A DNA stretch of 64,000 bases, taken from NCBI GenBank assembly GCA_028281525.1, contig JANQJR010000071.1:68692-132691 (forward strand), read 5' to 3'. The translations under genes and the position numbers were made by a program. This document shows positions 7,076 to 16,363 of this stretch, piece by piece (position 1 is the stretch's first letter; every line of letters begins with the position of its first letter). A model generated the notes under the pieces. It was not told the origin of the DNA, ran no database searches, and saw nothing but the letters and a program-made list of their open reading frames with translations. The stretch comes from Magnetovibrio sp. GTDB taxonomy: Bacteria; Pseudomonadota; Alphaproteobacteria; Rhodospirillales; Magnetovibrionaceae.

Positions 7076-9820
7076 TTATTCCGCCAACACGGTCTTGACC
7101 TTGGCGGCCAGGTCCTTCAGCGAAAACGGCTTCGGCAGGAACGAGAATCCGGCGTTTTCATCGATGCCGCCGGGGATCACGTTGTCCGCAAAACCGGAAA
7201 TCAGGATCACCTTGACCTCCGGCATTTCCTGACGCACGAACTGCACCAGAGTGTGGCCGTCCATGCCGGGCATAACCACATCCGTCACGATGAGAGCGAT
7301 TTGCTCCTCGGTCGCATTGATGACCTCCAAGGCCTCCTCGCCGTTGGCGGCTTCCAGAACCGTGTAGCCTTTGTTGCGCAGCGCGCGCGCGCCGAACATG
7401 CGCACCGCGTCTTCGTCTTCCACCAACAAGATGGTGCCGACACCGGTCAAATCCGCGTCCTCGTCGCTGCCTTCCCGTTCGGCCTTCAACTCCGGCTCGG
7501 GGACAGATTCCGGTTTTTCCTCACCAGGCGCCGGCGCCGGACCGATTGCGGCTGCGGGCAACGCGGGCGGTTCGGAATCCTCGAAATGGCGCGGCAGACA
7601 CACGGTGAACGCCGCGCCTTCGCCGGGCGCTGAATCGACGAACACATGCCCGCCGGTCTGGTGTACGATGCCGTAGACGGTGGAAAGCCCCAGGCCGGTG
7701 CCCTCTCCCACCTCTTTGGTGGAAAAGAACGGCTCAAAAATACGGTTCAAGTCTTCCTTGCGGATGCCCTCGCCGGTATCAATGACATCGATCGTGACGT
7801 AATCGCCCGCAGGCACCAATTCCATGCCGCGCTGGGTCGGCTCGTCCAAACTGAGGTTCGCTGTGCGGATGGTCAGCGTGCCGCCGCCCGGCATGGCGTC
7901 GCGCGCATTCACGGCCAAGTTTAGGATCACCTGATCGAACTGGGTCGGATCGACGCGGATGGGATTCAAGTCACGGGAATGTTCGATGTTGAGTTCAATG
8001 GTCGGGCCGATCAGACGGCTCAAGACTTCCGACAGCTCCGAGAGTTTTTCCTTAGGCTCGACGACCTGCGGCGCCAACGTCTGTTTGCGCGAAAACGCCA
8101 GGAGCTGGCGCACCAGAGACGTCGCCCGCACGGCGTTCTGGCGGATTTGGTTGATGTCGTTGAACGATGGATCTTCCGGGCCGTGACGGGTCAGCAGCAA
8201 ATCGGAGAACCCGATCATGGCGGTGAGCAGGTTGTTGAAGTCGTGCGCGATACCACCCGCCAGTTGGCCGATGGACTGCATCTTTTGGCTTTGCGCGAAT
8301 TGAACTTCCAGATGCTTTTGCTCAGTGGTGTCGATGAAGTGCACGATCAGGCCGGTGACTTCACCGAACGCATCTTCCATGCGCGATGCATAGAGCGACG
8401 CCGTGACTTCGCGTTCGCCCACGGCGGGCATGCGTACTTCCAGGTGCGCGGCGCGCATGATGCCCATCACCACCTTGGAGAGCTGCCCGCCCACTTCACC
8501 CTGATCTTCCTTGGCAAGACGTTCGGTGAACGGCTGGCCCAACACGTCGTCCTTGTGCAGGCCCAGCATTTTCAAGAACGCCCCGTTGCAGTCCGTGATG
8601 TTGGCTTTGAGATCCAACAATGCGATCGCCACCGGCGCTTCATCGAACAGCCAATAAAGACGGCGCGCAATGTCGGAGACGTCTTCGTCTTCCGGATGCG
8701 CCACAACGGACGTGTCCGGCGGCGGCTGCTTGCGCACCAGATCGCGCACGACGATAGAACGGGTGTAGAGCAGATCGCCCGCTTCGTTGAGCCGCCCCGA
8801 TTGCAGCAAGAACGCCTTGAACGCATCACCCCCGCGTGGGCTGAGCGTCACCTGTCCATGATCCCCATTTTCGTCATGGTCGCTTTCATCCTCCGCCAAT
8901 TCGGTGACGAATTCGGCGAACGTCAGCCCCTGATCGCGGATGTCGCTCAGATGAATGCCCAACCATTTGCAAAGCGTTTCGTTGGCGTAGACCATACGCC
9001 CGGTGCCATCGACGGAGAAAAAACCCACCGGCAAATTGTCGAGCAGATCGGCCAGAACCGCTTCTTCGGCGCGGCGCACTTCGTCCAGTTCGCGGCGCGC
9101 CGTGACGTCGCGCGCCGACCAACTGACCATGCCGCCGCCAGGTTTTCCCGCCGGGCGGGCGTTCAACTGCCACCACTGGACTTCATCACCCAACATCAAG
9201 AACGGCATCTCCGCCCAGTCCTTCGCGCCGATGCTTGCGGCTTCAAGGATGCGCCGTATGGCCGCGGGCGAGTCTGCGTCGTGCTCGGAAAAACGCAAGG
9301 CGTTGGGCACTTCGGCCACGGCATTGGGGCGGAACAATTCACGAAACGCCTGGTTGGCGAACAGGACCCGTCCCTGGGCGTTGGTCAGCATCAAAGGTGC
9401 ACCGGTTTCGCCTGCGGCAAGATGCACCAACGCGGCCTCGATATCCGTTTTGGACTGCCGGCCGAAACTCCATGCCGCCGCCAGGGCGAACGCACCGGCG
9501 GCTGCCAGCAAGACGTTGCCCGTCAAAACCGCATCCAACCCAAACTGCGCGGGATCGAACACCCCCAACGCCTGGGCAAAACGGACAGCCGCAAACCCCA
9601 CGGCCGGAACGATGAACGGAACCGGGTTGGGCCCGCGTGGCGGGCGGAAATGCTCCGGACCGGGACCTTGCAAAGGTTTGGACGTGTCTTCCACCGCAGG
9701 CGACGGGCCCGCGCGCAAATTGTCCGACGCGCGGGAACGATCCTGCGTCCCGGCGTCTTCGGCGCTGCTCACCCCACCCGGGCCGGGGCTGTTTTCAGTG
9801 GACAATCGGTCCAGTTCCAC
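7076..9820 (-). CDS. cckA: CckA-like hybrid histidine kinase
   Basis: 914 residues. A Pro-rich N-terminus is followed by two membrane helices (about 66-85 and 97-118), then PAS-like domains (about 135-245, 255-365 and 385-500). The HisKA domain has phospho-acceptor His526 in [15 protein letters not shown], then an HATPase with [15 protein letters not shown]. After an acidic linker comes a C-terminal receiver with acceptor Asp near 847 ([11 protein letters not shown]). The phospho-acceptor region is close to Caulobacter CckA, which feeds the ChpT-CtrA phosphorelay controlling the cell cycle and flagellar genes. Its start overlaps the 3' end of flhB by 26 nt, so it is probably co-expressed at the end of the flagellar operon. 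Confidence 0.88.
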   Translation of the reverse strand: MELDRLSTENSPGPGGVSSAEDAGTQDRSRASDNLRAGPSPAVEDTSKPLQGPGPEHFRPPRGPNPVPFIVPAVGFAAVRFAQALGVFDPAQFGLDAVLTGNVLLAAAGAFALAAAWSFGRQSKTDIEAALVHLAAGETGAPLMLTNAQGRVLFANQAFRELFRPNAVAEVPNALRFSEHDADSPAAIRRILEAASIGAKDWAEMPFLMLGDEVQWWQLNARPAGKPGGGMVSWSARDVTARRELDEVRRAEEAVLADLLDNLPVGFFSVDGTGRMVYANETLCKWLGIHLSDIRDQGLTFAEFVTELAEDESDHDENGDHGQVTLSPRGGDAFKAFLLQSGRLNEAGDLLYTRSIVVRDLVRKQPPPDTSVVAHPEDEDVSDIARRLYWLFDEAPVAIALLDLKANITDCNGAFLKMLGLHKDDVLGQPFTERLAKEDQGEVGGQLSKVVMGIMRAAHLEVRMPAVGEREVTASLYASRMEDAFGEVTGLIVHFIDTTEQKHLEVQFAQSQKMQSIGQLAGGIAHDFNNLLTAMIGFSDLLLTRHGPEDPSFNDINQIRQNAVRATSLVRQLLAFSRKQTLAPQVVEPKEKLSELSEVLSRLIGPTIELNIEHSRDLNPIRVDPTQFDQVILNLAVNARDAMPGGGTLTIRTANLSLDEPTQRGMELVPAGDYVTIDVIDTGEGIRKEDLNRIFEPFFSTKEVGEGTGLGLSTVYGIVHQTGGHVFVDSAPGEGAAFTVCLPRHFEDSEPPALPAAAIGPAPAPGEEKPESVPEPELKAEREGSDEDADLTGVGTILLVEDEDAVRMFGARALRNKGYTVLEAANGEEALEVINATEEQIALIVTDVVMPGMDGHTLVQFVRQEMPEVKVILISGFADNVIPGGIDENAGFSFLPKPFSLKDLAAKVKTVLAE

Positions 9821-10886
9821 CCGATCTGTTCCCCTTCATGCGCATCACGTAACCGATCACTTCCGCCACCGCTTGGTAATGTTCGACGGGGATTTCCTCG
9901 TCCAGTTCGACCGCGGCATACAATGCACGGGCCAACGGTGGGTTTTCGACGACCGGCACGTCGTGTTCTTCGGCGACTTCCCTAATCTTAAATGCCAGAC
10001 TATCCACACCTTTGGCAACCAGTCTGGGGGCTTGCATCTGCTCAAGCTTGTATTCCAAGGCCACGGCGTAATGCGTCGGGTTGGTGATCACCACGTCGGC
10101 TTGCGGCACCGCGGCCATCATACGCTGCTGCGCGCGCTCGGTACGGATTTTACGGATGCGCGCCTTGACCTGCGGATCGCCCTCCGTCTCCTTGTGTTCG
10201 TCTTTCACTTCTTGACGGCTCATGCGCATGGATTTCGTGAACGAATAGCGCTGGTATATGTAGTCGATCACCGCAATCACGAACATCACCATGATCGATC
10301 CGGCAAAAATCACCAAAGCTATGGTGTACAAGCGGTCCAAGGACGCCAAAATGTCGAAGTCGGCAAATAATTCATAATCCGTCATCCACGGGATCGCCAT
10401 GGCCGCCGCGACGAAGGCGAGCACGGTCAGCTTCAAGATGCCCTTGAGGAATTCGACCACGGAGCGCAGCGAGAACATGCGTTTCACGCCGCTTACCAGC
10501 GAAATTTTGTTCAGCTTCGGCGCCAATTTACTGGGCGCCATAATAAACCCGGATTGCGTGACGCTGGACAGCAGGGCGATCACCGTCAACAAGGCAAAAA
10601 TAGGTGCGGTGATGATGCCGATTTCGATGAGTATATCGGTCAGCAAAACAGGGATGACGCCCCGCGAAAGCGCGATGGTGCCCGCCTCGCCGATAAACAC
10701 AACCACGTAATCCGAAATCCGCCCCATGGTCCAGGGCGCAAGCAACGCCAGCCCGATCGCGCCGCCGAACAGGATCGCCCAGTTCTTGACTTCCTGGGAC
10801 GAACTGACTTCACCCTTCTGCTTCGCTTTGGCAAGTTTTCGCGCTGTCGGCTCTTCTGTTTTTTGTGACTCGTCTTCGTCAGCCAT
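9795..10886 (-). CDS. flhB: Flagellar export apparatus protein FlhB
   Basis: 363 residues. A basic, charged N-terminus (MADEDESQKTEEPTARKLAK) is typical of FlhB/YscU. Four membrane helices follow, then the cytoplasmic autocleavage domain with VVITNPTHYAVAL near residue 268. The N|PTH bond is self-cleaved and allows the switch from rod/hook to filament export. It is a component of the export gate with FliP, FliQ, FliR and FlhA. It lies directly after fliR (20 nt) and overlaps cckA. Full length, with no anomaly. Confidence 0.97.
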   Translation of the reverse strand: MADEDESQKTEEPTARKLAKAKQKGEVSSSQEVKNWAILFGGAIGLALLAPWTMGRISDYVVVFIGEAGTIALSRGVIPVLLTDILIEIGIITAPIFALLTVIALLSSVTQSGFIMAPSKLAPKLNKISLVSGVKRMFSLRSVVEFLKGILKLTVLAFVAAAMAIPWMTDYELFADFDILASLDRLYTIALVIFAGSIMVMFVIAVIDYIYQRYSFTKSMRMSRQEVKDEHKETEGDPQVKARIRKIRTERAQQRMMAAVPQADVVITNPTHYAVALEYKLEQMQAPRLVAKGVDSLAFKIREVAEEHDVPVVENPPLARALYAAVELDEEIPVEHYQAVAEVIGYVMRMKGNRSGGTGPIVH

Positions 10887-10906
10887 ATCCTTGCCTCATT
10901 CTCTTT

Positions 10907-11677
10907 TCAACCACCCAGCGGTTGGGTGAAGCTGAACATCGCATCTTCGAAATAACGCAGAAACACCAACATCATCGCGCTGAACGCCGTCATCAAAATA
11001 TACATTTGCAAAGCAATTTGGATCGGCATACCGAAGAAGAACACCGGCAACTGCGGCATCAAGCGTCCCATGATGCCCAACCCGATGTAGTACGCCACGC
11101 CGGAAACAATGATCGGCGCGGTGATCTGGATGCCGATACGAAAACTGTCCGCGACACGGTGCGCCATGTAATCGGCCATATCGCCAATTTCCGGCCCTTG
11201 AAACGGCGTAAACAGAGTGTAACTGTCCACAACCGCAATCAACAGCAAATGGTGCAGATCGGTGACGAACACCAAGGTAATCGCCGTGGTGCCGAGAAAC
11301 GACGAAATGATAGAGCTTTGCTGGTCGGCCACCGGATCGTTGATGAAAGCGTTGGCCATCGCCGACAACATAGCGATCATGGTTCCCGCCGTCTGCACCG
11401 CGGCCACCAGAACGCGTGGCACAAGGCCTAAGAAAGCACCGATCAGCGCTTCGGAAGCGATCAACAAGACCAGCACCGAAACCGCGTCCGGCGCCGCCGG
11501 CAACAGCGGCAATAGGACCGGCGTCAAGACGAAGGTCACAGCCAGGGCGAACGCCAACCGGATTCTCACGGGAACCTGCATCGAACCGAAACCAGGGATC
11601 AGGCTCAAGGCCGTTCCGACACGCGCGAAAATCAGCATAAAGGCGAAAACGTTGAGATTGACCAGTTGTGCCAACAT
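10907..11677 (-). CDS. fliR: Flagellar export gate protein FliR
   Basis: 256 residues beginning MLAQLVNLNVFAFMLIFARV. Mostly hydrophobic with about six helices, and with the FliR landmark RIGTAL/IPGFGSMQVPVRIRLAFAL region early in the protein. FliR co-assembles with FliP and FliQ into the helical export gate at the base of the flagellum. It follows fliQ with a 6-nt gap. A parallel open frame at 10896-11687 is only a shadow. Confidence 0.97.
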   Translation of the reverse strand: MLAQLVNLNVFAFMLIFARVGTALSLIPGFGSMQVPVRIRLAFALAVTFVLTPVLLPLLPAAPDAVSVLVLLIASEALIGAFLGLVPRVLVAAVQTAGTMIAMLSAMANAFINDPVADQQSSIISSFLGTTAITLVFVTDLHHLLLIAVVDSYTLFTPFQGPEIGDMADYMAHRVADSFRIGIQITAPIIVSGVAYYIGLGIMGRLMPQLPVFFFGMPIQIALQMYILMTAFSAMMLVFLRYFEDAMFSFTQPLGG

Positions 11678-11683
11678 GTCTCA

Positions 11684-11959
11684 TCACACCGGCGCGCCGA
11701 TGGTCGCGATGCGATCAAACAAAGTCATCGAAAATTCGATTATCGTGGTCATCATGAACGGAAGAAAAAATAGGATTGCGACAAAAATGACAACGATCTT
11801 CGGCACAAACGTCAGCGTCATTTCCTGGATGGTGGTCAACGCCTGAAACAGCGCGATGATCAAACCGATGAACAGACCCGCCATCATCGTCGGACCCGCG
11901 ATCATCAAGATGACCCAAAGCGCTTCCCGGGCGATTTCAAGGACGCTGGTTTGATCCAT
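11684..11959 (-). CDS. fliQ: Flagellar export gate protein FliQ
   Basis: 91 residues, the normal FliQ length, with two membrane hairpin helices (LWVILMIAGPTMMAGLFIGLI and a second at the C-terminal half). The family signature ALTTIQEMTLTFVPKI sits between them. Four to five copies of FliQ surround the FliP/FliR core of the export gate. Part of the flgB-cckA transcription unit, 49 nt after fliE. Confidence 0.97.
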   Translation of the reverse strand: MDQTSVLEIAREALWVILMIAGPTMMAGLFIGLIIALFQALTTIQEMTLTFVPKIVVIFVAILFFLPFMMTTIIEFSMTLFDRIATIGAPV

Positions 11960-12008
11960 TCGTTCAGCTCACCTCTCCCCGCGCAAACGGCTCTTTCAGG
12001 CCGGCCCA

Positions 12009-12341
12009 TTAAACGGGCATGCGGAGAATCTCTTTGTAAGCTTCAACGACCTTGTCGCGGATCGCAACAACCGTTTGCAAGGTCACTTCGGCTTCGGCGA
12101 CCGCCGTCGCCACGTCGGTGAGATTGGCTTGGTTCACAGCGCCCTGGATCGCCAATTGTTCACTGGTGCGGCCCAGTTCGGTACCCTGTTGTAAATAGCC
12201 AGACACCAGCGACGAAAATGCGCCGTGTCCAGTGGAAGGCGCCTCCTGCTCGGGAAGGGTGTTGGGCACAACGCCCGTCTGCTGCGCCTGGTTGTACGCT
12301 TGAGCGGCCTGCGCGACATTCATAAGGGGATCGATGGCCAT
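12009..12341 (-). CDS. fliE: Flagellar hook-basal body protein FliE
   Basis: 110 residues. The N-terminal half is Gln/Ala-rich. The C-terminal half has the FliE signature, with VNQANLTDVATAVAEAEVTL followed by QTVVAIRDKVVEAYKEILRMPV. FliE links the MS ring and export gate to the proximal rod. It follows flgC by 37 nt in the order flgB-flgC-fliE, which is the usual arrangement. Confidence 0.97.
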   Translation of the reverse strand: MAIDPLMNVAQAAQAYNQAQQTGVVPNTLPEQEAPSTGHGAFSSLVSGYLQQGTELGRTSEQLAIQGAVNQANLTDVATAVAEAEVTLQTVVAIRDKVVEAYKEILRMPV

Positions 12342-12378
12342 GACTCAAACTCCTGTAATCTAACTACTTTTCCGACAA

Positions 12379-12789
12379 TCAGCGCAGCAGGCCGATGGTT
12401 CTCTGCAACATGCTCTTTGAGGACTTGATCACATTCAGGTTCGCTTCGTAGGACCGCTGGGCCTCGCGCATGTCCGACATCTCCACCAGCGTATTGACGT
12501 TGGGGGCCAACACATACCCATCCGGTCCAGCGGCGGGGTGGGACGGATCGAAGCGTTTTTTAAAATTTCCCATGTCACCCTTGATGCGGTCGACTCGCAC
12601 CGTGTCGACACCAATTGCACGGTCCAATTCGTTGCGGAATGTCACAACTTTGCGACGGTACGGATCCTCGCCGGGTGTCGTGGGTAGCGAATCGGCGTTG
12701 GCGACATTCTCCGATACCACACGCAGACGTGTGCCCTGGGCTTTCATGCCCGCTGCGGAAATGCGCAAGGTCTTGAGAAGGTCATCCAT
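12379..12789 (-). CDS. flgC: Flagellar proximal rod protein FlgC
   Basis: 136 residues. The N-terminus has the rod/hook motif GTRLRVVSENVANADS. The C-terminus has NTLVEMSDMREAQRSYEANL and the closing coiled-coil helix. FlgC forms part of the proximal rod with FlgB and FlgF. Normal length, no export-signal anomaly. It is preceded by flgB (32 nt). Confidence 0.97.
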   Translation of the reverse strand: MDDLLKTLRISAAGMKAQGTRLRVVSENVANADSLPTTPGEDPYRRKVVTFRNELDRAIGVDTVRVDRIKGDMGNFKKRFDPSHPAAGPDGYVLAPNVNTLVEMSDMREAQRSYEANLNVIKSSKSMLQRTIGLLR

Positions 12790-12821
12790 GCCGTTAACCG
12801 ATCCTTCCTGTCTGCACGCGC

Positions 12822-13229
12822 CTAACGGCCCTTACCGATAGCGGTTTTGATCATCGCGATGTGTTTACGGTACAACTCGCTGGTCAACTGAAACTGCGCC
12901 TGATTTTCACCGACCATGGCCATTTGCTCTTCAAGCACCACGGAGTTTCCATCCGGCGACGTTTCGTAAGGGTTGCGATTCTCTTCAACCGCGAACGAAG
13001 AGGTGCTGCGGCGCGCGCCTTCCATGTGCATGGGCGACGTCGTCACGGCGTTGAGGCGCATTTTCTGGCTTTTGACCATGTCTTGAAAATTGAAGGACTT
13101 AAGGTCCTTGGCCTTGTATCCGGGCGTGTCGGCATTGGCGATATTTTGCGCCAAAACCTCCTGACGGCGGGTCAACCACCCCATTTGGCCCTTCATCAAT
13201 CCAAACAGCGTAAGCTTGTTGAAATCCAT
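12822..13229 (-). CDS. flgB: Flagellar proximal rod protein FlgB
   Basis: 135 residues from ATG 13229 (MDFNKLTLFGLMKGQMGWL), with AGGTG about 8 nt upstream. The frame is open further to 13541, but that extension is not FlgB-like. Rod signature RRQEVLAQNIANADTPGYKA. FlgB is the proximal rod subunit next to FliE. It is the first gene of a seven-gene minus-strand unit. No clear -24/-12 promoter was found before it. Confidence 0.96.
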   Translation of the reverse strand: MDFNKLTLFGLMKGQMGWLTRRQEVLAQNIANADTPGYKAKDLKSFNFQDMVKSQKMRLNAVTTSPMHMEGARRSTSSFAVEENRNPYETSPDGNSVVLEEQMAMVGENQAQFQLTSELYRKHIAMIKTAIGKGR

Positions 13230-13492
13230 CTCAAGCACCTGATATAGAGCGAAAAAACCTACTTCCGGCTGGCCTGGGCCTGGGCCGGAGCCCGCTTCTG
13301 AGGGCCTGTTGTCCCATTCTGGAACGGAAATTCTGATCAGCTTTGAGTCTCGCGCAGACATTTTAAGATTCCATGAATCGCCCGGTTTCGCACACGTATG
13401 GCGATTCCGGCGCCCATGCGCGCCCTTCCAGCACGAGATTCGGAAAGATGATTCAGGGGATGTTAAGCGCCCCGTGCGATCCTGTCCGTTCG

Positions 13493-13882
13493 ATGAATAA
13501 ACCAATAGGATCTCAGTCGGTGACAGCCAGCGACGACGCACAAAACGACAAGACGGGCAAATCCGGGGCTACTCAGCCCAAGGCCAAGGGCGTGAGCGAC
13601 GACGATCTCGCCGTGGCGGTCGGCTATGCACCGGACATCGACCAGGCGCCGCGCGTGGTGGCCAAGGGGCAAGGCTGGCTGGCGCAACAAATCATCGAGG
13701 TCGCCGAAGCCAACGGCATCGAGGTGCGTGAGGACGCGAACTTGGCGGAAATCTTGTCGCAGGTCGATGTGGACAGCGAAATCCCCCTGGAGGCTTTTGC
13801 CGTGGTCGCGGAAATTTTGTCCTATATCTATGAAAAAAACCAACAATGGCCCGAAGGGCTGGGTCCCAATACGAAACGCTAA
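13493..13882 (+). CDS. FlhB C-terminal-like protein (FhlB/YlqH type)
   Basis: About 129 residues from ATG 13493; upstream in-frame ATGs at 13448 and 13373 are possible and no start has a strong ribosome site. Residues 35-129 match the FlhB cytoplasmic C-domain (AVAVGYAPDIDQAPRVVAKG...AEILSYIYE). There are no membrane helices and no NPTH cleavage motif. In several bacteria this solitary domain (FhlB) is encoded beside flagellar genes and can substitute for the processed FlhB tail (family knowledge). It is divergent from flgB and leads the short fhlB-like/helical/fliO/fliP unit. Confidence 0.8.
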   Translation: MNKPIGSQSVTASDDAQNDKTGKSGATQPKAKGVSDDDLAVAVGYAPDIDQAPRVVAKGQGWLAQQIIEVAEANGIEVREDANLAEILSQVDVDSEIPLEAFAVVAEILSYIYEKNQQWPEGLGPNTKR

Positions 13883-13896
13883 GGGCGGGGTAAAGC

Positions 13897-14217
13897 ATGT
13901 CCATCGCGATTGAAGACACGATTCGCCAAGAGTTGGAAAAGGCCGCAAGCCTGATCACCGGGGCGCGCCGTTTGGTGGCCGAAGGCCGTCACGTAAACCT
14001 CAACGCCATGGAGGAGCGCGTGCGCGCCATCACCGAAAGCGTCCAAGCCGCCCCGGAAGATATCGCGCTGCGCTACAAGGAGCACTTGGAAGCCCTGCTC
14101 GAGGCCCTGGATGCCTTGGAAAACGACCTCACAGCCCACCACGAGACCCTGGAAAGCGGCATGAAAACCATCCGCCAGCGCGAGGCCATGAGCGCTTATG
14201 ACCCCAAGAAAAAATGA
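13897..14217 (+). CDS. Small helical protein in flagellar cluster, unknown function
   Basis: 106 residues beginning MSIAIEDTIRQELEKAASLI. Almost entirely charged helix with heptad-like spacing (KEHLEALLEALDALENDLTA), no Cys, no signal peptide and no membrane segment. It resembles export chaperones or coiled-coil regulators in size and composition (FlgN or FliT-like in style), but I cannot assign it. It is 14 nt after the FlhB-C-like gene and is probably co-transcribed with it. Confidence 0.6.
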   Translation: MSIAIEDTIRQELEKAASLITGARRLVAEGRHVNLNAMEERVRAITESVQAAPEDIALRYKEHLEALLEALDALENDLTAHHETLESGMKTIRQREAMSAYDPKKK

Positions 14218-14353
14218 AGACATGGGCGAATCGGGATGTTTTTCACCACTTGCTCAAACAGCATATACAAACCCCCTTATTAAAAAACCTTGGTGCTTCT
14301 AAGCGTTGCGCGTTTACGTTCCCCCCACCCATCAGAGTGACTAGTCTGTGATC

Positions 14354-14725
14354 ATGGATTTGAGTAATTACCTCCGCTTCGTCCTCGCCCTGACGTTCGT
14401 GTTGGGTTTGATCGGCTTGGTGGCTGTTCTGGTGCGCCGCTACGGGTTCGGGTTAAGCCCGGCGGCAATGCGCAAAGGCATGGACCGCCGTCTCAAACTG
14501 GTCGAAACGCTGGCCCTTGACGCCAAGCGCCGCGCCGTGCTGTTGCGCCGCGATGACGTCGAACATTTGGTGATTCTGGGCGTCAATGGTGAAACCGTGG
14601 TGGAAACGGGCATTCCCGCCAAACCGGAAACCGCTCAGACGTTCGACGAGACCCTGCGCAGCACTCACGAAAGAGACGACCTCCATACCGGCGCTCCTGC
14701 GCCAGATGGGAAAGCGGCACCATGA
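14354..14725 (+). CDS. fliO: Flagellar biosynthesis protein FliO
   Basis: About 123 residues from ATG 14354 (a GTG two codons earlier is also possible). One N-terminal membrane helix (RFVLALTFVLGLIGLVAVLV), then a short beta-rich cytoplasmic domain with LKLVETLALDAKRRAVLLRR and the ending HLVILG, characteristic of FliO. FliO helps assemble the FliP ring of the export gate. It overlaps fliP by 4 nt (ATGA), consistent with coupled translation. Confidence 0.9.
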   Translation: MDLSNYLRFVLALTFVLGLIGLVAVLVRRYGFGLSPAAMRKGMDRRLKLVETLALDAKRRAVLLRRDDVEHLVILGVNGETVVETGIPAKPETAQTFDETLRSTHERDDLHTGAPAPDGKAAP

Positions 14726-15519
14726 CGGTTTTCGCCTTCAGCCACAACGCTTTCAAGGCCGTACTGCGCCCCGCCGGGAAGTTTGGTATCTTCACCATTG
14801 CCTTGGTGGGACTGGTGTGGATGTTGCCGTTGGACGCTCTGGCGCAAAGCGTCACCCTGGACCTCGGCCCGGAAGGGAGTGCATCGACCACCGGGCGGGT
14901 GATTCAGCTGGTCTTGCTGCTCACGATCTTGAGTCTCGCACCGGCGATCTTGATCATGATGACTTCGTTCACGCGCATCATCGTGGTGCTGTCTTTCCTG
15001 CGCACGGCCTTGGGCACGCAGCAAACGCCGCCCAATCAGGTGCTCATCTCGCTGGCCCTGTTCTTGACCCTGTTCATCATGATGCCGACCTTTCAGAATG
15101 TTTATGACGAAGCCGTGCAGCCCCTGCTGGACGGCAACATCGATGAAATTCAGGCGTTCGAACGCGCGGTCGTGCCGTTTGAGACCTTCATGATGCGCCA
15201 CGTCCGCGAACAGGACTTGGCGCTGTTCGTCGATATGGCGGGGCTTGAGGACGAAGCGGTGCAAGACAACATGCCTATGCGCGTGCTGATCCCGGCGTTC
15301 ATGATCTCGGAATTGCGCCGTGCGTTCGAAATCGGCTTCTTGCTGTTCGTACCGTTTCTCATCATCGACATGGTGGTCGCCTCGGTCCTGATGTCCATGG
15401 GTATGATGATGCTGCCACCGATCATGATCGCCATGCCGTTCAAAATCATCTTTTTCGTCCTGGTGGACGGCTGGTACATGGTGGTGGGATCGCTGGTGCG
15501 CAGCTATGGCGGCGGATAG
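14722..15519 (+). CDS. fliP: Flagellar export gate protein FliP
   Basis: 265 residues. Has a cleavable N-terminal hydrophobic signal (AALALVG-type; here FGIFTIALVGLVWMLPLDAL). The FliP signatures are visible: SLAPAILIMMTSFTRIIVVL early, then the C-terminal FLLFVPFLIIDMVVASVLMS and a P-rich motif MLPPIMIAMPFKIIFFVLVD. Five FliP copies form the core of the export channel. Placed after fliO as in most flagellar loci. Confidence 0.97.
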   Translation: MTVFAFSHNAFKAVLRPAGKFGIFTIALVGLVWMLPLDALAQSVTLDLGPEGSASTTGRVIQLVLLLTILSLAPAILIMMTSFTRIIVVLSFLRTALGTQQTPPNQVLISLALFLTLFIMMPTFQNVYDEAVQPLLDGNIDEIQAFERAVVPFETFMMRHVREQDLALFVDMAGLEDEAVQDNMPMRVLIPAFMISELRRAFEIGFLLFVPFLIIDMVVASVLMSMGMMMLPPIMIAMPFKIIFFVLVDGWYMVVGSLVRSYGGG

Positions 15520-15592
15520 CTCCCTTTCCCTTGACGATGGGGCGCCGACGCCGGCGCTAAACGCATGCCTCCCGCTGCGTTTGTGGAAGTGC

Positions 15593-15598
15593 TATAAT
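15593..15598 (+). promoter_or_regulatory. Candidate -10 element for hsp20
   Basis: A perfect TATAAT stands about 97 nt before the hsp20 ATG. The matching -35 region is poor. The transcript would have a leader of roughly 90 nt. A short CCTTT/AGAGG pairing (about 15672-15685) would cover part of the AGAGGAGG Shine-Dalgarno. Confidence 0.4.
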
Positions 15599-15694
15599 TG
15601 TGGATGAAAGCCCCCGTCGGTGAGGGGTGTGGACTTGGGCCCGATCGCGCCCCGGTCCCGGTTTTCTCTGTACCTTTCGCAAGAGGAGGCTGCC

Positions 15695-16288
15695 ATGTCG
15701 GTCAAAGTCAAGAAAACCGAAAAGGCCAACAAAGACCTTGGGCCAACGCATGAGGATGCGGCCCAAAAGGACGTGCGCCATCACTTGGCGAAACATCCTT
15801 TGTTGGCGCTTCGTGAAGAAATCGACCACCTGTTCGACAATTTCTTCTCCGGTTTCGCTTTGGGTCCGTTTGGTGAGTTCGGACGGGGTGCGCTGCATAC
15901 CGAACCGTTTCGCCGGTTTGAGGATGCATTCGCCGGTTTGACGCCGCACTTAGGTCAACTGAGCATCAAGGCCGACGTCCATGAAACCGATGACGCCTTC
16001 AAGATTGAAGCTGAAATGCCCGGCCTCGGCGAAGACGACATCGACGTGAGCGTGTCGGACGGAATGCTCACCATCCATGGTGAAAAGCACGAAGAGAAGA
16101 AGGAAGACCGCGAAGATTATCACCTGACCGAACGCCACTTCGGCTCGGTCAAACGGACCTTCCCGGTCCCGGATGCGGTCGACGTGGGTAAAGCTGAAGC
16201 CAGCTTCAAAAACGGGGTGCTCTGCATTTCCCTGCCGAAGAAGGCTTTGACGAAGCCCAAAGCGAAGAAGATTCCCATCAAGGGCTGA
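15695..16288 (+). CDS. Hsp20/alpha-crystallin small heat-shock protein
   Basis: 197 residues from ATG 15695 with AAGAGGAGG 6 nt upstream (an earlier frame start at 15620 has no ribosome site). The first ~85 residues are basic and then FFSGF-rich. The alpha-crystallin domain runs about 95-185 (IKADVHETDDAFKIEAEMPG ... SFKNGVLCISLPK), with a basic tail. Such chaperones bind unfolding proteins without ATP. The leader may fold over the ribosome site (see promoter entry), as in heat-regulated small Hsp genes. It is followed by a strong bidirectional terminator. Confidence 0.93.
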   Translation: MSVKVKKTEKANKDLGPTHEDAAQKDVRHHLAKHPLLALREEIDHLFDNFFSGFALGPFGEFGRGALHTEPFRRFEDAFAGLTPHLGQLSIKADVHETDDAFKIEAEMPGLGEDDIDVSVSDGMLTIHGEKHEEKKEDREDYHLTERHFGSVKRTFPVPDAVDVGKAEASFKNGVLCISLPKKALTKPKAKKIPIKG

Positions 16289-16306
16289 ACGGCGGCCCGG
16301 ACCGAA

Positions 16307-16335
16307 AAGAAGCCCGGCGCTTGGCCGGGCTTCTT
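16307..16335. terminator. Bidirectional terminator between hsp20 and cytochrome c peroxidase genes
   Basis: AAGAAGCCCGGC (16307-16318) and GCCGGGCTTCTT (16324-16335) form a perfect 12-bp stem with a 5-nt loop. It lies 18 nt past the hsp20 stop and 28 nt past the stop of the convergent gene, and the ends are A/T-rich on both sides. Confidence 0.9.
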
Positions 16336-16363
16336 CGTCGAACGTCTCGAACTTAAGCGAAGA

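Noticed and set aside
7076-9820. Calling the kinase a chemotaxis CheA
   Set aside because: PAS domains, HisKA with [10 protein letters not shown] and a C-terminal receiver fit CckA, not the CheA P1-P5 layout.
7979-9985. 668-residue plus-strand open frame
   Set aside because: Antisense shadow of cckA in GC-rich DNA.
10896-11687. 263-residue minus-strand frame parallel to fliR
   Set aside because: Same strand, other frame; FliR signatures are only in the 10907-11677 frame.
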